Assembly (NCBI GenBank): GCA_001274695.2
Contig: LARU01000002.1
Location: forward strand, 744,001-808,000
DNA: 64,000 nt
Reading direction: 5' to 3'
Source: Azoarcus sp. PA01
GTDB taxonomy: Bacteria; Pseudomonadota; Gammaproteobacteria; Burkholderiales; Rhodocyclaceae
The notes under the pieces are model-generated. The model did not search any database. It was not told the origin of the DNA and saw nothing but the letters and a program-made list of their open reading frames with translations. This document shows, piece after piece, positions 28,964 through 41,474 of this stretch (positions are counted from its first letter, which is position 1; the number at the start of each line of letters is the position of its first letter). The position numbers and the translations under genes are program-made.

Positions 28964-29359
28964 ATGAAACCCGAGATCGTGATCTCTTCACGCGACCTGG
29001 AGCGCCTGGAAGGCCTGCTGTTCTCGCCCGCCGCTCGCAACCGTAGCGACCTGAACGGCCTGCGCGATGAACTGGAGCGCGCCGTGGTGCGCGAACCGGA
29101 CGAGATGCCGGTCGACGTGATCACGATGAACAGCCGGGCGCGCTTTCGCGAACAACCCAGCGGCCGGGAATACGAGCTGACGCTCGTCTATCCCGGCGAT
29201 GCCGAGCAGGGTTCTGCCAAAGTGTCCGTATTCTCCCCGGCTGGCAGCGCGCTGCTCGGCCTGTCGGTCGGCCAGGCGATCGACTGGCAAACCGACGACG
29301 GGCGTTCGATCCACCTCGAAGTGCTCGAAGTCCGGCAGCCGGAAGCCGCCGGACACTGA
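28964..29359 (+). CDS. rnk: Rnk, nucleoside diphosphate kinase regulator (GreA/GreB-like)
   Basis: RNA-polymerase-binding protein related to Gre factors. It has 131 residues: a short N-terminal helical hairpin ([13 protein letters not shown] with [13 protein letters not shown]) and a C-terminal FKBP-like Gre domain ([39 protein letters not shown]). The coiled coil is too short to carry the Gre acidic tip. GAGGTGAG precedes the ATG. In E. coli, Rnk affects Ndk levels; here ndk lies 16 kb away. It stands alone, divergent from hisG and convergent with murA. Confidence 0.9.
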   Translation: MKPEIVISSRDLERLEGLLFSPAARNRSDLNGLRDELERAVVREPDEMPVDVITMNSRARFREQPSGREYELTLVYPGDAEQGSAKVSVFSPAGSALLGLSVGQAIDWQTDDGRSIHLEVLEVRQPEAAGH

Positions 29360-29392
29360 GCCAAGACAAGCCCGCGCGGGCGTGCCTGCCGC

Positions 29393-30919
<1,527 letters not shown>

Positions 30920-31682
30920 TCAGGCACGCAGCTTGTAGCCCCGGGCGAGCATCGCCAGGGTCAGAGCCGCAAGTAACATCAGACACACACTAACGACCCC
31001 CAGACTCAGCCACGGCGACACGTCGGACTGGCCGAAGAAGCCGTAGCGGAAACCGTCGATCATGAAGAAGAACGGGTTGGCGTGCGACACGTCCTGCCAC
31101 AGCTGCGGCAGGGAATGCAGCGAATAGAACACGCCGGACAGCATCGTCAGCGGCATGATCAGGAAGTTCTGGAACCCGGCGAGCTGGTCGAACTTGTCGG
31201 CCCAGATGCCGGCGATGACGCCGAGCGACGCGAGGATCGCGCTGCCCATCAGCGCGAACGTCAGCGCCCAGCCCGGCGCGGCGACCGACAGGTCGACGAA
31301 CGGGATCGACACCAGCAGCACGCCGGCGCCGACGAACAGCCCGCGCAGCATCGACGCGATGACGTAGGCGGCATAGAACTCGCGGTACGACAGCGGCGGC
31401 AGCAGGACGAAAATGATGTTGCCGGTGATCTTGCTCTGGATCAGCGACGACGAGCTGTTCGCGAACGCGTTCTGCAGCAGCGACATCATCACCAGCCCCG
31501 GGACGAGAAACGCCGTGTAGGCGACCTCGCCATAGCCGGTGACGTGGCGGTCGAGCACGTGCGAGAAGATCAGCAGGAACAGCATCGCGTTGATCACCGG
31601 CGCGAGAACGGTCTGGAACGCGACTTTCCAGAATCGCAGCACTTCCTTGTACAGCAGCGTGCGAAAACCGGCGAGGCGCGAC

Positions 31683-31690
<8 letters not shown>
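30920..31690 (-). CDS. ABC-2 type transporter permease (YadH-like)
   Basis: Membrane subunit of an exporter with the ATPase encoded upstream. It has 256 residues with about six transmembrane helices and the ABC-2 family segment GVFYSLHSLPQLWQDVSHANPFFFMIDGFRYGFFG near the C-terminus. The start overlaps the ATPase gene by 8 bp. YadGH-type exporters are uncharacterised; the position between mlaB and murA suggests an envelope substrate, but none can be named. Confidence 0.9.
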
Positions 31691-32575
<885 letters not shown>

Positions 32576-32579
<4 letters not shown>

Positions 32580-32878
32580 CGAGTCGATGTGGCCGGGGCC
32601 GGCGCCGGCAACAGCTCGTCGACGCCATACAGCGCCGCGAGGCTGCGCAATCCCGCGGGAACGCCGCTCAGCGTCATCTGGTGGCTCGCGTCCCGCGCCG
32701 CTCGCAACCAGTCGAACAGCAGCGCCAGCGCGGCCGAATCGGCGGCGGTGACGCCGGACAGGTCGACCGTCAGGTCGCCGGCCGCGGCCTTTGCGCGCCC
32801 GGCCTGCACGAACCCGCTCACGGTCGTCATCGTCAGCGGTCCGTCGAGCCGCAGCACTGCCGTCACGTTGCCGTTCAT
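32576..32878 (-). CDS. mlaB: MlaB, STAS-domain subunit of the Mla phospholipid transporter
   Basis: Cytoplasmic STAS protein that stabilises and activates the MlaF ATPase. It has 100 residues, with the STAS core VDLSGVTAADSAALALLFDWLR. Its ATG lies within the mlaC stop codon context (4-bp overlap), fixing the start; much longer in-frame readings through mlaC were rejected. It is small and divergent in sequence, and the context strongly supports the call. Confidence 0.88.
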
Positions 32879-33531
32879 GAACGCGCGGGAGAACCGCTCA
32901 GGTCCTGCGTCTTGGCATGCAGGGAACGGATCAGCCCGTCGATGCCGCCAGCGCGGATTTCCTGCGCGAACGTGCCGCGATAATTCGTCACCAGGCTGAC
33001 GCCGGCGACGACGACGTCGAACACTTTCCAGCCGCGATCGGTCTTTTCGAGCACGTAGTCGATGTTGATCGGCTGCGCCCCGGCCTGGCGGACCTCGGTC
33101 TGCACGCGCACGGTGGTATCGGCAGCGCCGAACCGCGCCGGCTTGTATTCGATGACCTGGTTGCGGTACTGCGTCAGCGCATTGGAATAGGTGCGCACCA
33201 GCAGCGTGCGGAACGCATCGACCAGCTCGTTCTGCTGCTCGGGCGTCGCCTCGCGCCAATCCTTGCCGACGGCGAGCATCGTCATGCGACGGAAGTTGAA
33301 GTGCGGCAGCACTTTTTCCTCGACGAGAGTGACGACGCGGCCGGTATCGCCCGAACGGATCGCGGCGTCGTCGCGGACGATCGCCAGCACGTCGCTGCTC
33401 ACGTCGCGAACCAGCGCGTCGGGCGCCATCAGCGCCGCCGTGGCGCGCGCACCGGACGCCGTGCCGGGCTCGGCCGCGACAGTCGCGCCGATCGACAGGA
33501 GCAGACACAGAGAAAGGAAGAGTTTTTTCAT
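32875..33531 (-). CDS. mlaC: MlaC, periplasmic phospholipid-binding protein
   Basis: Soluble carrier that moves phospholipids between MlaA in the outer membrane and MlaFEDB in the inner membrane. It has 218 residues with a signal peptide (MKKLFLSLCLLLSIGATVAA). The family core includes VEEKVLPHFNFRRMTMLAVGKDWR, NALTQYRNQVIEY, and KVFDVVVAGVSLVTNYRGTF near the C-terminus. It lies 6 bp after mlaA. Confidence 0.96.
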   Translation of the reverse strand: MKKLFLSLCLLLSIGATVAAEPGTASGARATAALMAPDALVRDVSSDVLAIVRDDAAIRSGDTGRVVTLVEEKVLPHFNFRRMTMLAVGKDWREATPEQQNELVDAFRTLLVRTYSNALTQYRNQVIEYKPARFGAADTTVRVQTEVRQAGAQPINIDYVLEKTDRGWKVFDVVVAGVSLVTNYRGTFAQEIRAGGIDGLIRSLHAKTQDLSGSPARS

Positions 33532-33537
33532 CTTGTA

Positions 33538-34377
33538 TTACCTTGTGGCAGGGCGGTCGTCACCGGCTCCGCCGCTCCCCTGCTGAAATTCGTCGGCATC
33601 GGTCGCTGGCGCGGCTCCGCTGGCGGGCGCCGGCGGCGCTACGGCGTCGTCACCGCCGTTGAAATCCTCGTATTCCTGCGGCGGGCTCCCGTCATGGACG
33701 CGGTAGCGACGCTGCTGCAGGTAGAAGTCGCGCGCGTAGGAATACTTGTCGAGCGTGCCTTCCTCGAGCGTCTTGTCGATGCCGAGCAGGTTCGCCCGGC
33801 CATGCACGAGACGCAGCGCCGTGAGACTGTTGCGCGTCGCGACGTCGCTCACGCCCCAGACATTGTCGCCGTACATGTCGATCGGCAGCACGGCGGCATC
33901 ACGCACGGTGCGCGGACCGAAGAACGGCACGACGAAATAGGCGCCTTCGCCGACGCCCCAGCGCCCGAGGGTCTGGCCGAAATCCTCGTCGCTCTTCGGC
34001 AGTCCGAATTCGGAGGCGACATCGAAGACGCCGAAGATGCCGAGCGTCGAGTTCAGGCCGAACCGGGCGCCGTCGGACAGGCCTTCCCTGAACTTGCCCT
34101 GCAGCAAGTTGTTGACGCCATTCCAGACGTCGCCGACGTTGCCGAAGAAGTTGCCGACGCCGGTGCGCACGGGAGGCGGCATCGCCGCATCGTAGGCCTC
34201 GGCGACCGGCCGGATCGCGACGCGGTCGACCGTTTCGTTGAAGCCGAACATCGCGCGGTTGTAGCGCTCGAGCGGATCGTCCGGATTGGCGATGCGCGTC
34301 GTGCAGCCGGCCGCGAGCGTCACGCAGAGCGCGACCGCGGCGAGCGTCGTGTGTCGGGGGGAGGGATTGTTATTCAT
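33538..34377 (-). CDS. mlaA: MlaA (VacJ), outer-membrane lipoprotein of the Mla pathway
   Basis: Doughnut-shaped lipoprotein that removes phospholipids from the outer leaflet of the outer membrane. It has 279 residues with lipobox LAAGC (Cys25). Family segments: DPLERYNRAMFGFNETVD, FGLNSTLGIFGVFDVASE, FGQTLGRWGVGEGAYFVVPF and GPRTVRDA. The C-terminus has an acidic, Ala/Pro-rich extension. In E. coli mlaA lies away from mlaFEDCB; here it is inside the operon between mlaD and mlaC. Confidence 0.97.
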   Translation of the reverse strand: MNNNPSPRHTTLAAVALCVTLAAGCTTRIANPDDPLERYNRAMFGFNETVDRVAIRPVAEAYDAAMPPPVRTGVGNFFGNVGDVWNGVNNLLQGKFREGLSDGARFGLNSTLGIFGVFDVASEFGLPKSDEDFGQTLGRWGVGEGAYFVVPFFGPRTVRDAAVLPIDMYGDNVWGVSDVATRNSLTALRLVHGRANLLGIDKTLEEGTLDKYSYARDFYLQQRRYRVHDGSPPQEYEDFNGGDDAVAPPAPASGAAPATDADEFQQGSGGAGDDRPATR

Positions 34378-34402
34378 TTTTGTTCGATGCGATGCGGCAG
34401 GG

Positions 34403-34870
34403 TCAGTTCGCCGGCGTCTCCGCTGCCTTGTTGAACAGGAATTGTCCGATCAGCTTTTCGAGCACCACCGCTGATTGCGTGATCTGCACGGCCTCCCCGT
34501 TTTTCAGCATCTCGACGTCGCCACCCGGCTCGAGCCCGAGGTATTGCTCGCCGAGCAGCCCGGAAGTGAGGATCGTCGCGATCGTGTCGCGGGGGAATTG
34601 AAAGCGGGTATCGACGACGAAAGTCACTTCGGCGCGATAGCTGCCGGTATCGAAGCTGATGTCCGTCACGCGCCCGACCACGACCCCTGCGCTCTTCACC
34701 GGCGCCCTGACCTTCAGGCCGCCGATGTTGTCGAATTGCGCCTTGATGACGTAGGACTCGCTGAAATTGGCGCTCGCGAGATTGCCGACTTTCAGCGAAA
34801 GGAACAGCAGCGCAGCCATGCCGATGACGACGAAGAAACCGACCCACAGGTCGAGCGTTGTACGGCTCAT
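34403..34870 (-). CDS. mlaD: MlaD, MCE-domain substrate-binding subunit
   Basis: Membrane-anchored MCE protein forming the periplasmic hexameric ring of MlaFEDB. It has 155 residues: one transmembrane helix at about 8-27 and one MCE domain ([20 protein letters not shown] to [15 protein letters not shown]). A C-terminal helix ([12 protein letters not shown]) completes the central pore. It overlaps mlaE by 4 bp. Confidence 0.97.
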   Translation of the reverse strand: MSRTTLDLWVGFFVVIGMAALLFLSLKVGNLASANFSESYVIKAQFDNIGGLKVRAPVKSAGVVVGRVTDISFDTGSYRAEVTFVVDTRFQFPRDTIATILTSGLLGEQYLGLEPGGDVEMLKNGEAVQITQSAVVLEKLIGQFLFNKAAETPAN

Positions 34871-35661
34871 GACTGGCCCCTGAACATGAAGGAAGTAAGC
34901 ACGAAGTCGAGCGCCAGGATCGCCAGCGCGGAACTGACGACAGTGCGGGTGATCGCGCGCGAGACGCCTTCGGCGGTCGGCGTGCAGTCGTAGCCTTCGA
35001 ACACCGCGATCAGCGACACCGCAGCACCGAACACCACGCTCTTGATCACGCCGTTGACGACATCGAAGCGGAAATCGACAGCCGCCTGCATCTGCGACCA
35101 GAAAGCGCCTTCATCGACGCCGATCAGCACGACCCCGATCAGCCAGCCGCCGAACACCCCCATCGCGGAAAAAAGCGCGGCGAGCAGCGGCATCGAGATC
35201 ACGCCGCCCCAGAAGCGCGGCGCGACGACGCGGGCGATCGGATTGACCGCCATCATGTCCATCGCCTTGAGCTGCTCGGTCGCTTTCATCAGGCCGATTT
35301 CGGCCGTCACGGCCGAGCCGGCGCGACTCGCGAACAGCAGCGCGGCGACGACCGGCCCGAGTTCGCGCGTCAGCGACAGGGCCACGAGCACGCCGAGCGC
35401 ATCGCCGGAGCCGAAACGCTGCAGCGTCTCGTAACCCTGCAGGCCGAGCACCATGCCGACGAAAAGCCCGGACACGACGATGATCAGCAGCGACAGCACG
35501 CCGCTGAAATAGACTTCGCGGATCGTCAGATGCACGCGCAGCAGCGACTGCCCGGAATACAGCAGCAGCAGGCCGAAGAAGCGCGCCGCGAAACCGAGCC
35601 GCCACACTGCGTCGGTGACGGCGCCGCCGAGCCGGCGCACGACAGCCAGCACGCCGTTCAT
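34867..35661 (-). CDS. mlaE: MlaE, permease subunit of the Mla transporter
   Basis: Integral membrane permease of the phospholipid ABC transporter. It has 264 residues with about five membrane helices. Family segments: [50 protein letters not shown], and the C-terminal [22 protein letters not shown]. It overlaps mlaF and mlaD by 4 bp each. Confidence 0.97.
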   Translation of the reverse strand: MNGVLAVVRRLGGAVTDAVWRLGFAARFFGLLLLYSGQSLLRVHLTIREVYFSGVLSLLIIVVSGLFVGMVLGLQGYETLQRFGSGDALGVLVALSLTRELGPVVAALLFASRAGSAVTAEIGLMKATEQLKAMDMMAVNPIARVVAPRFWGGVISMPLLAALFSAMGVFGGWLIGVVLIGVDEGAFWSQMQAAVDFRFDVVNGVIKSVVFGAAVSLIAVFEGYDCTPTAEGVSRAITRTVVSSALAILALDFVLTSFMFRGQS

Positions 35662-36485
35662 GCCGCGCCCTGCCCCAGCAGGCTGTGCGCAAGAGGCTCG
35701 GCCGGATAGTGAAACGGCACCGGGCCGTCGGCTTCGGCATGGATGAACTGCTGCACGAAGGGGTCGGTCGAAGCGCGGATCTCGTCGGGCGTGCCGTGCG
35801 CGACGATGCGCCCTTCCGAGATGAAATAGACGTAATCGACGATCTGCAGCGACTCGAGGATGTCGTGGGTGACCATGATCGTGCTCGCCCCGAGCGCGTC
35901 GTTGAGCCGGCGGATCAGCTGTCCGATGACCCCCAGCGAGATCGGGTCGAGGCCGGCGAACGGCTCGTCGTACATGATCAGCATCGGATCGAGCGCAATC
36001 GCGCGCGCCAGCGCGACCCGCCGCGCCATGCCGCCGGAAAGTTCCGCGGGCTTCAGCGTCGCTGCCCCGCGCAAGCCGACGGCATTGAGTTTCATCAGCA
36101 CGAGGTCGCGAATAAGTTCGGCCGGCAGGTCGGTATGTTCGCGCAGCGGGAACGCGACGTTGTCGAACACCGACATGTCGGTGAACAGCGCGCCGAACTG
36201 GAACAGCATCCCCATGCGCCGCCGCAACGCATACAGCTCGCGCGTCGACAAACGCGCCAGGTCCTGGCCCGCGACGTTCACGGTCCCGCCGCTGGCACGC
36301 AACTGCCCGCCGATCAGGCGCAGCAGAGTGGTCTTGCCACAGCCGCTGCCGCCCATGATCGCGACGACTTTCCCGCGCGGGATGTCGAGATCGATGCCGC
36401 GCAGGATGACCCGCTCGCCGTATGCGAAGCGAACATCCTGCAACTGCACGAGCGTGGCGGAGGAGTTGGATGACAAGCGAGACAA
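35658..36485 (-). CDS. mlaF: MlaF, ATPase subunit of the Mla transporter
   Basis: ATPase that powers phospholipid transfer through MlaE. It has 275 residues. Walker [13 protein letters not shown] near residues 45-56, Q-loop [20 protein letters not shown], signature [16 protein letters not shown], Walker [15 protein letters not shown] and switch His MVTHDILE are intact. It is the first gene of the operon mlaFEDACB-yadGH-bolA-murA. Confidence 0.97.
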   Translation of the reverse strand: MSRLSSNSSATLVQLQDVRFAYGERVILRGIDLDIPRGKVVAIMGGSGCGKTTLLRLIGGQLRASGGTVNVAGQDLARLSTRELYALRRRMGMLFQFGALFTDMSVFDNVAFPLREHTDLPAELIRDLVLMKLNAVGLRGAATLKPAELSGGMARRVALARAIALDPMLIMYDEPFAGLDPISLGVIGQLIRRLNDALGASTIMVTHDILESLQIVDYVYFISEGRIVAHGTPDEIRASTDPFVQQFIHAEADGPVPFHYPAEPLAHSLLGQGAA

Positions 36486-36633
36486 TCCGAAAAATCTCTG
36501 GAAACGCAGACTAACGCATCGGGGACGAACGGCACTTCACGAAGATCAAGTGCTTCCGCCCATTACCCGGCGCATCGGTCAAACGGCGAAGTTTAGCAGA
36601 GCGCGGACGACCGCAGTGACGCCCGAGAGGCGC

Positions 36634-38604
36634 TCAGACTCCGCCGAGCAGGCGGCGCTCGGCCTGTTCGAGGTCGGCCTGGACGCCGATCAGGACGACG
36701 ACGTCGCCTTCCTCGAGCTGTGTTTCCGGCCCCGGCGACAGCCCCCGGATATTTCGCCGGCGCACCGCCGACACGCCGACGCCGAGCTCGCCGAGCCCGA
36801 CCGCGCCGATCGTCATGCCGACTGCGCGGGCGCCGCCGGGCAGCGTCACCGAGCGCAGGCGCGCCTGGTTCGCGTCGGGCCCGTCCGCTGCGTCGCTCGC
36901 GCCGTGGAAGAAGCCGCGCATCAGCGCATAGCGCTGGTTGCGGATGTCGCGGATGCGCCGCACGATGCGGTTGAGCGGCACGCCGATCAGCGCCAGCGCA
37001 TGCGAGGCGAGAATGATGCTGCCTTCGAATGCCTCCGGCACCACTTCGGTCGCGCCGCCTTGCGACAGCCGCGCCATGTCCTTCTCGTCGCTCGCGCGCA
37101 CGACGATCGGCAGGTCCGGCCGCAGCAGGTGCGCGCGGTGCATGACCCGCAGCGCCGCTTCGACTTCGCCGAACGAAATCACCAGCGCGCTCGCCCGCAT
37201 GATGCCCGCGGCCATCAATGTTTCGTGGCGCGCCGCGTCGCCATACACGACGGTGTCGCCGGCCGCGCCCGCTTCGCGCACGCGCTCCGGATCGAGATCG
37301 AGCGCGACGTAGCTGATGTCTTCCTGCTCCATGAAGCGCGCCATGTACTGCCCGCTGCGGCCGTAGCCGCAGACGATGATGTGTTTGCTGGTGTTCATCG
37401 TCTGCGCCGCGACGCGCGTCAGCTCCATCGAGCGCTGCAGCCATTCGGAAGCGACGAAGCGCAGCACGAGCCTGTCGCTCAGCTGCACGATCAGCGGCGC
37501 GACGAGCATCGACAGCACCAGCGCGGCCACCGTGACCTGCAGCAGCGCCGCCGGCATCAGGCTGACGTCGTCGATGTGCGAGATCAGCACGAAGCCGAAC
37601 TCGCCGCCGGCGCACAGCCACAGCGCGGTGCGCAGCGCGGTGCCGCTCGACGACCCGAAAGCTCGCGATGCGGCGAAGACGATCGCCCCTTTGAATACCA
37701 GCAGCCCGACCAGCAGACCCAGCACCGCCGCAAAGTTCGCGACGATCAGCCCGACGTCGAGGAACATCCCGACGGTGACGAAAAAGAGGCCCAGCAGCAC
37801 GTCACGAAACGGCTTGATGTCCTCCTCGACCTGGTAGCGGTACTCGGTTTCGGAAATCAGCATGCCCGCCAGGAACGCCCCCAGTGCCAGCGATAATCCG
37901 ACTGCGGCGGAAAGCCACGCCAGGCCGAGCGTGATCAGCAGCACGTTGAGCATGAACAGTTCGCCCGAGCGGCGCTGCGCGACGACGGTAAACCACCAGC
38001 GCATCACGCGCTGGCCGGCGACGAGCACCAGCGCGAGCAGCACCGCGGCCTTGAGCGCAGCGATGCCGAGCGTCCCGGCGAGCTCGCCGGCCGGCTGCGA
38101 CAGCGCAGGGATGAGGATCAGCAGCGGCACGACGGCGATGTCCTGGAACAACAGCACGCCGATCGTTTCCCTGCCGTGCGGCCGGTCGAGTTCGAGGCGG
38201 TCGGACAGCAGCTTCGAGAGAATCGCCGTCGACGACATCGCGAGCGTCGCGCCGAGCGCGAAGCTCGCCCCCCAGCCGAGCCCGAAGATCGCCCCGACGA
38301 GCATCGCGAACAGCATTGATCCGAGCACCTGCGCCGCGCCGAGCCCGAACACGATGCGTTTCATCGCGAACAGCCGCGGCAGCGAAAACTCGAGTCCGAT
38401 CGAGAACATCAGGAACACCACGCCGAACTCGGCCAGATGGCTCGCGCCGTCCGACGCTTCGACGAGGTCGAGCGCGTGCGGGCCGACTCCGGCGCCGACG
38501 AGCAAGTAGCCGAGCACCGGCGGCAGGCTCAGGCTGCGAAAAACCGCGACCACGACGACGCAGGCCGCCAGGAGCAACAGGACCAGCTCGAGCGTGTTGT
38601 GCAT
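36634..38604 (-). CDS. Kef/CPA2-type monovalent cation:proton antiporter
   Basis: Membrane antiporter of the CPA2 family (KefB/YbaL-like). It has 656 residues: 12-13 transmembrane helices to about residue 390, a RCK/TrkA-N NAD-binding domain starting near 405 (HIIVCGYGRSGQYMARFMEQ), and a TrkA-C domain at the end. The segment LGYLLVGAGVGPHAL and the pore region GLEFSLPRL, FLAGMLISETEYRYQVEEDI are typical. No glutathione-binding signature was verified, so a true Kef potassium efflux role is not certain. It stands alone, divergent from kdsD. Confidence 0.88.
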   Translation of the reverse strand: MHNTLELVLLLLAACVVVVAVFRSLSLPPVLGYLLVGAGVGPHALDLVEASDGASHLAEFGVVFLMFSIGLEFSLPRLFAMKRIVFGLGAAQVLGSMLFAMLVGAIFGLGWGASFALGATLAMSSTAILSKLLSDRLELDRPHGRETIGVLLFQDIAVVPLLILIPALSQPAGELAGTLGIAALKAAVLLALVLVAGQRVMRWWFTVVAQRRSGELFMLNVLLITLGLAWLSAAVGLSLALGAFLAGMLISETEYRYQVEEDIKPFRDVLLGLFFVTVGMFLDVGLIVANFAAVLGLLVGLLVFKGAIVFAASRAFGSSSGTALRTALWLCAGGEFGFVLISHIDDVSLMPAALLQVTVAALVLSMLVAPLIVQLSDRLVLRFVASEWLQRSMELTRVAAQTMNTSKHIIVCGYGRSGQYMARFMEQEDISYVALDLDPERVREAGAAGDTVVYGDAARHETLMAAGIMRASALVISFGEVEAALRVMHRAHLLRPDLPIVVRASDEKDMARLSQGGATEVVPEAFEGSIILASHALALIGVPLNRIVRRIRDIRNQRYALMRGFFHGASDAADGPDANQARLRSVTLPGGARAVGMTIGAVGLGELGVGVSAVRRRNIRGLSPGPETQLEEGDVVVLIGVQADLEQAERRLLGGV

Positions 38605-38655
38605 GAATGAAGGTGATGGGTGGAATGTGCACGATGCGGGGTCGCTCGACCCGTC

Positions 38656-38664
38656 TGCTATACT
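38656..38664 (+). promoter_or_regulatory. Candidate extended -10 promoter of the kdsD-lpt operon
   Basis: TGCTATACT is an extended -10 element (TGn plus TATACT) about 90 bases before the kdsD ATG. It lies in the divergent gap with the antiporter gene. No convincing -35 box is present. Confidence 0.45.
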
Positions 38665-38753
38665 TCGCAGCTTCGATTTGCACCGCCGGGCCTGCTGTTC
38701 GCCGCCGGTTTTCCGGCCGTCTCGTGCGTCAGAGTGTAACCGCTTCGAACCCT

Positions 38754-39749
38754 ATGAACCCAGTCCCGCCCGCTCTCCCCGATGAAACGCGCTGCGTCGC
38801 CCTCGCCCGCCGCGTGCTGCGCATCGAAGCCGCCGCGGTCGCGGCGCTCGCCGAGCGTCTCGACGGCGATTTCGAGCGCGCCGTGCAGCTGATCCTGCAG
38901 CGCCACGGCCGCGTCATCGTCACGGGGATCGGGAAATCCGGCCACATCGCGCGCAAGCTCGCCGCGACGCTCGCGAGCACCGGCACCCCCGCCTATTTCG
39001 TGCATGCGGCCGAAGCGGCGCACGGCGACCTCGGCATGATCACCGCCGAAGACGTCGTCATCGCGCTGTCGAACTCCGGGGCCAGCGAGGAGCTGCTGAC
39101 GATCGTGCCGCTCGTCAAGCGCCAGGGCGCGAAGCTGATCTCGATGACCGGCAAGCCGGATTCGCCGCTCGCGCGCGAAGCCGATGTCCATCTCGACGCC
39201 GCGGTCAGCGAGGAAGCCTGTCCGCTGAACCTCGCGCCGACCGCCAGCACCACCGCGGCGCTCGCGCTCGGCGACGCGCTGGCAGTCGCGCTGCTCGATG
39301 CGCGCGGGTTCGGCGCCGACGATTTCGCCCGTTCGCATCCGGGCGGCAGCCTCGGCAGGCGGCTGCTCACCCATGTCAGCGACGTGATGCGCGGCGCGGA
39401 CCGCGTTCCGCAGGTCCCGCAAACCGTCCCGCTGACCGCGGCCCTGCTCGAAATGACGCGCGGCGGCATGGGCATGACCGCGGTCGTAGACAGCCGCGGC
39501 GCGCCGATCGGCATCTTCACCGACGGCGACCTGCGGCGGGCGCTCGAGCGCGGCTGCGACGCCCGCACCGCGACTCTGGCCGAAGTCATGACGCGCGCGC
39601 CACGCAGCATCGATCCGGACGCGCTCGCCGTCGAAGCAGCCGAAATCATGGAGCGGCTGCGCATCAGCCAGCTGCTCGTCGTCGGCGCCGACGGCACGCT
39701 CGCCGGGGCGCTGACCACCCACGACCTGATGCTCGCGAAGGTGATCTGA
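38754..39749 (+). CDS. kdsD: KdsD, arabinose-5-phosphate isomerase
   Basis: Interconverts ribulose 5-phosphate and arabinose 5-phosphate, the first step toward Kdo for LPS. It has 331 residues: a SIS sugar-isomerase domain (VIVTGIGKSGHIARKLAATLASTGTPA, ALSNSGASEELL, NLAPTASTTAALALGDALA) and two C-terminal CBS domains. The ATG giving MNPVPPALPDET was chosen; an upstream in-frame extension is unlike the family. Its stop codon overlaps the kdsC ATG (TGATG). Confidence 0.95.
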   Translation: MNPVPPALPDETRCVALARRVLRIEAAAVAALAERLDGDFERAVQLILQRHGRVIVTGIGKSGHIARKLAATLASTGTPAYFVHAAEAAHGDLGMITAEDVVIALSNSGASEELLTIVPLVKRQGAKLISMTGKPDSPLAREADVHLDAAVSEEACPLNLAPTASTTAALALGDALAVALLDARGFGADDFARSHPGGSLGRRLLTHVSDVMRGADRVPQVPQTVPLTAALLEMTRGGMGMTAVVDSRGAPIGIFTDGDLRRALERGCDARTATLAEVMTRAPRSIDPDALAVEAAEIMERLRISQLLVVGADGTLAGALTTHDLMLAKVI

Positions 39750-40270
39750 TGCCGGCCCGCGAAAACGCCTCGCGCATCCGCCTGATGGGCTTCGACGTCG
39801 ACGGCGTGATGACGGACGGGAGCCTGTATTTCACGCCCAATGGCGAAGAGCTGAAAGTCTTCTCCAGCCTCGACGGACACGGGCTGAAGATGCTGCAGAG
39901 CGCCGGCATCGAAGTCGCGATCATCAGCGGGCGCAGTTCGCGCGCGCTCGAGCTGCGGGCGGCGAATCTCGGCATTCGCGAGCTGCACATGGGGGTCGAG
40001 GACAAGCGCGCCTGTCTCGACGCGCTGCTCGCGCGCCGCAGCCTCCCCGCCAGCGAAGCCGGCTATATGGGCGACGATGTCGTCGACCTGCCGATCCTGC
40101 GCGCGTGCGGATTTTCGGCGACCCCGTCCGACGGCCACGAATTCGTCCAACGGCATGTCGGCTACGTTGCAAGCAAGCCGGGCGGGCGCGGCGCGGTGCG
40201 CGAAGTGTGTGACTACCTGCTGGCCGCACAGGGCAGGCTCGAAGCGATGCTCTCGGCCTATCTCGTCTGA
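39749..40270 (+). CDS. kdsC: KdsC, Kdo-8-phosphate phosphatase
   Basis: HAD-type phosphatase that releases Kdo. It has 173 residues, the capless form that works as a tetramer. The nucleophile motif is FDVDGVMTDG, followed by IISGRSSRALELRA and the acidic motif GYMGDDVVDLPIL. It is translationally coupled to kdsD and lies 8 bp before lptC. Confidence 0.97.
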   Translation: MPARENASRIRLMGFDVDGVMTDGSLYFTPNGEELKVFSSLDGHGLKMLQSAGIEVAIISGRSSRALELRAANLGIRELHMGVEDKRACLDALLARRSLPASEAGYMGDDVVDLPILRACGFSATPSDGHEFVQRHVGYVASKPGGRGAVREVCDYLLAAQGRLEAMLSAYLV

Positions 40271-40278
40271 AGCCGGCG

Positions 40279-40860
40279 ATGCGCCCGTCGATTCTGCAAC
40301 TCTATCCGGTCGTCGCACTCGTCGTGCTGGCCGGTGCCACGCTATGGCTCGAGCGGATCACCCGCGACGAGGACGGCGCGGTCCGCACCGAACAGCGACG
40401 CGCTCCGGACTTCATCGCCGAGCAGACCCGGCTGGTCAGCTTCGGCGCCGACGGGCAGCAACGCTACGAGCTGCTCGCCGACCGGATCACGAACTACCCC
40501 CTGTCCGGCATCACCGCGCTCGATCGTCCGCGGCTGCGCTACGATTCCGAAGGCCGGGAGGTGCGCATCACGGCCCGGTCCGGCGAGATTCACGAAGGCG
40601 GAAGCGAAGTGCTGCTGAGCGGTGACGTGCGCGTACACCGCGCGGCAGCTGCCGGCAGTCCGGCGATGAGCTTCGCCTCCGAGACCCTGAAAGTCTGGCC
40701 GGACGACGAGCGCGCCGAAACCAGCGACCCCGTCATCCTCACGCAAGGCAGGACGACCGCGCACGCCGGCGGGCTCAAGTCGGACAACATCTTCGGCACC
40801 CTCGACCTGCTCGACGGCGTCACCGTTCTCATGCCACGCACCCCGCGGACCCAACCATGA
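40279..40860 (+). CDS. lptC: LptC, LPS transport protein
   Basis: Bitopic inner-membrane protein that passes LPS from LptBFG to LptA. It has 193 residues: one N-terminal transmembrane helix (LYPVVALVVLAGATLWLERI) and a periplasmic beta-jellyroll with FGADGQQRYELLADRITNYP and VRITARSGEIHEGG. It overlaps lptA by 4 bp. Confidence 0.93.
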   Translation: MRPSILQLYPVVALVVLAGATLWLERITRDEDGAVRTEQRRAPDFIAEQTRLVSFGADGQQRYELLADRITNYPLSGITALDRPRLRYDSEGREVRITARSGEIHEGGSEVLLSGDVRVHRAAAAGSPAMSFASETLKVWPDDERAETSDPVILTQGRTTAHAGGLKSDNIFGTLDLLDGVTVLMPRTPRTQP

Positions 40861-41423
40861 AGCATGTCCCTGCACTCGCCTTCCTCGTGTTCGTTGCTGC
40901 ACTGCAGCCGCTGCCGGCGCGGGCGGAACTTGCCGACCGCGAAAAACCGGTCAACATCGAGGCGAACCGCCTGACCGTCGATGACCGCAACAAGGTGCAC
41001 GTCTTCGAAGGCAACGTCGTCCTCACGCAAGGCTCGCTCGTCATCAAGGGCGATCGGCTCGTCGTGACGCAGGGCGCGGACGGTTTCCAGACCGGTGTCG
41101 CCACCGGCAGCGACAAACGGCCCGCAACCTTCCGCCAGAAACGCGAAGGCAGCAACGAGTTCGTCGAAGGCGAAGCCGAGCGGATCGAATACGACAGCCG
41201 GGCGGAGCGCGCGCGCCTTTTCAATCAGGCGCGCGTCGAATCCGGCGGCGACGAAGTGCGCGGGCATTACATCGAATACGATGCCCTGAGCGAGAAATAC
41301 TTCGTCACGAACCAGCCGGGCACAACTTCGGCAACGGCCGGCGACTCACGCGTGCGCGCCGTCATCCAGCCGAAAGGCTCGGCTGCGGAACCAGGCAGCG
41401 AAGCACCGCAAAAACCCCAATAA
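40857..41423 (+). CDS. lptA: LptA, periplasmic LPS bridge protein
   Basis: Forms the periplasmic bridge that carries LPS to the outer membrane. It has 188 residues with a signal peptide cleaved near ARA-EL. The OstA-like jellyroll includes VNIEANRLTVDDRNKVHVFEGNVVLTQGSLVIKGDRLVV and GEAERIEYDSRAERARLF. The last gene of the visible LPS run; lptB, which usually follows, is not here. A crotonase gene follows after 51 bp. Confidence 0.95.
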   Translation: MKHVPALAFLVFVAALQPLPARAELADREKPVNIEANRLTVDDRNKVHVFEGNVVLTQGSLVIKGDRLVVTQGADGFQTGVATGSDKRPATFRQKREGSNEFVEGEAERIEYDSRAERARLFNQARVESGGDEVRGHYIEYDALSEKYFVTNQPGTTSATAGDSRVRAVIQPKGSAAEPGSEAPQKPQ

Positions 41424-41474
41424 CATCGCGACAACACCCCCCAGCAAAGCCTCAATCACCAGGAGATGAGACGC

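Noticed and set aside
28194..28991. Long minus-strand frame extending HisD upstream through hisG
   Set aside because: The extra residues lie out of frame over hisG, whereas hisG itself is a clear family match overlapping hisD by four bases. The frame is just open by composition.
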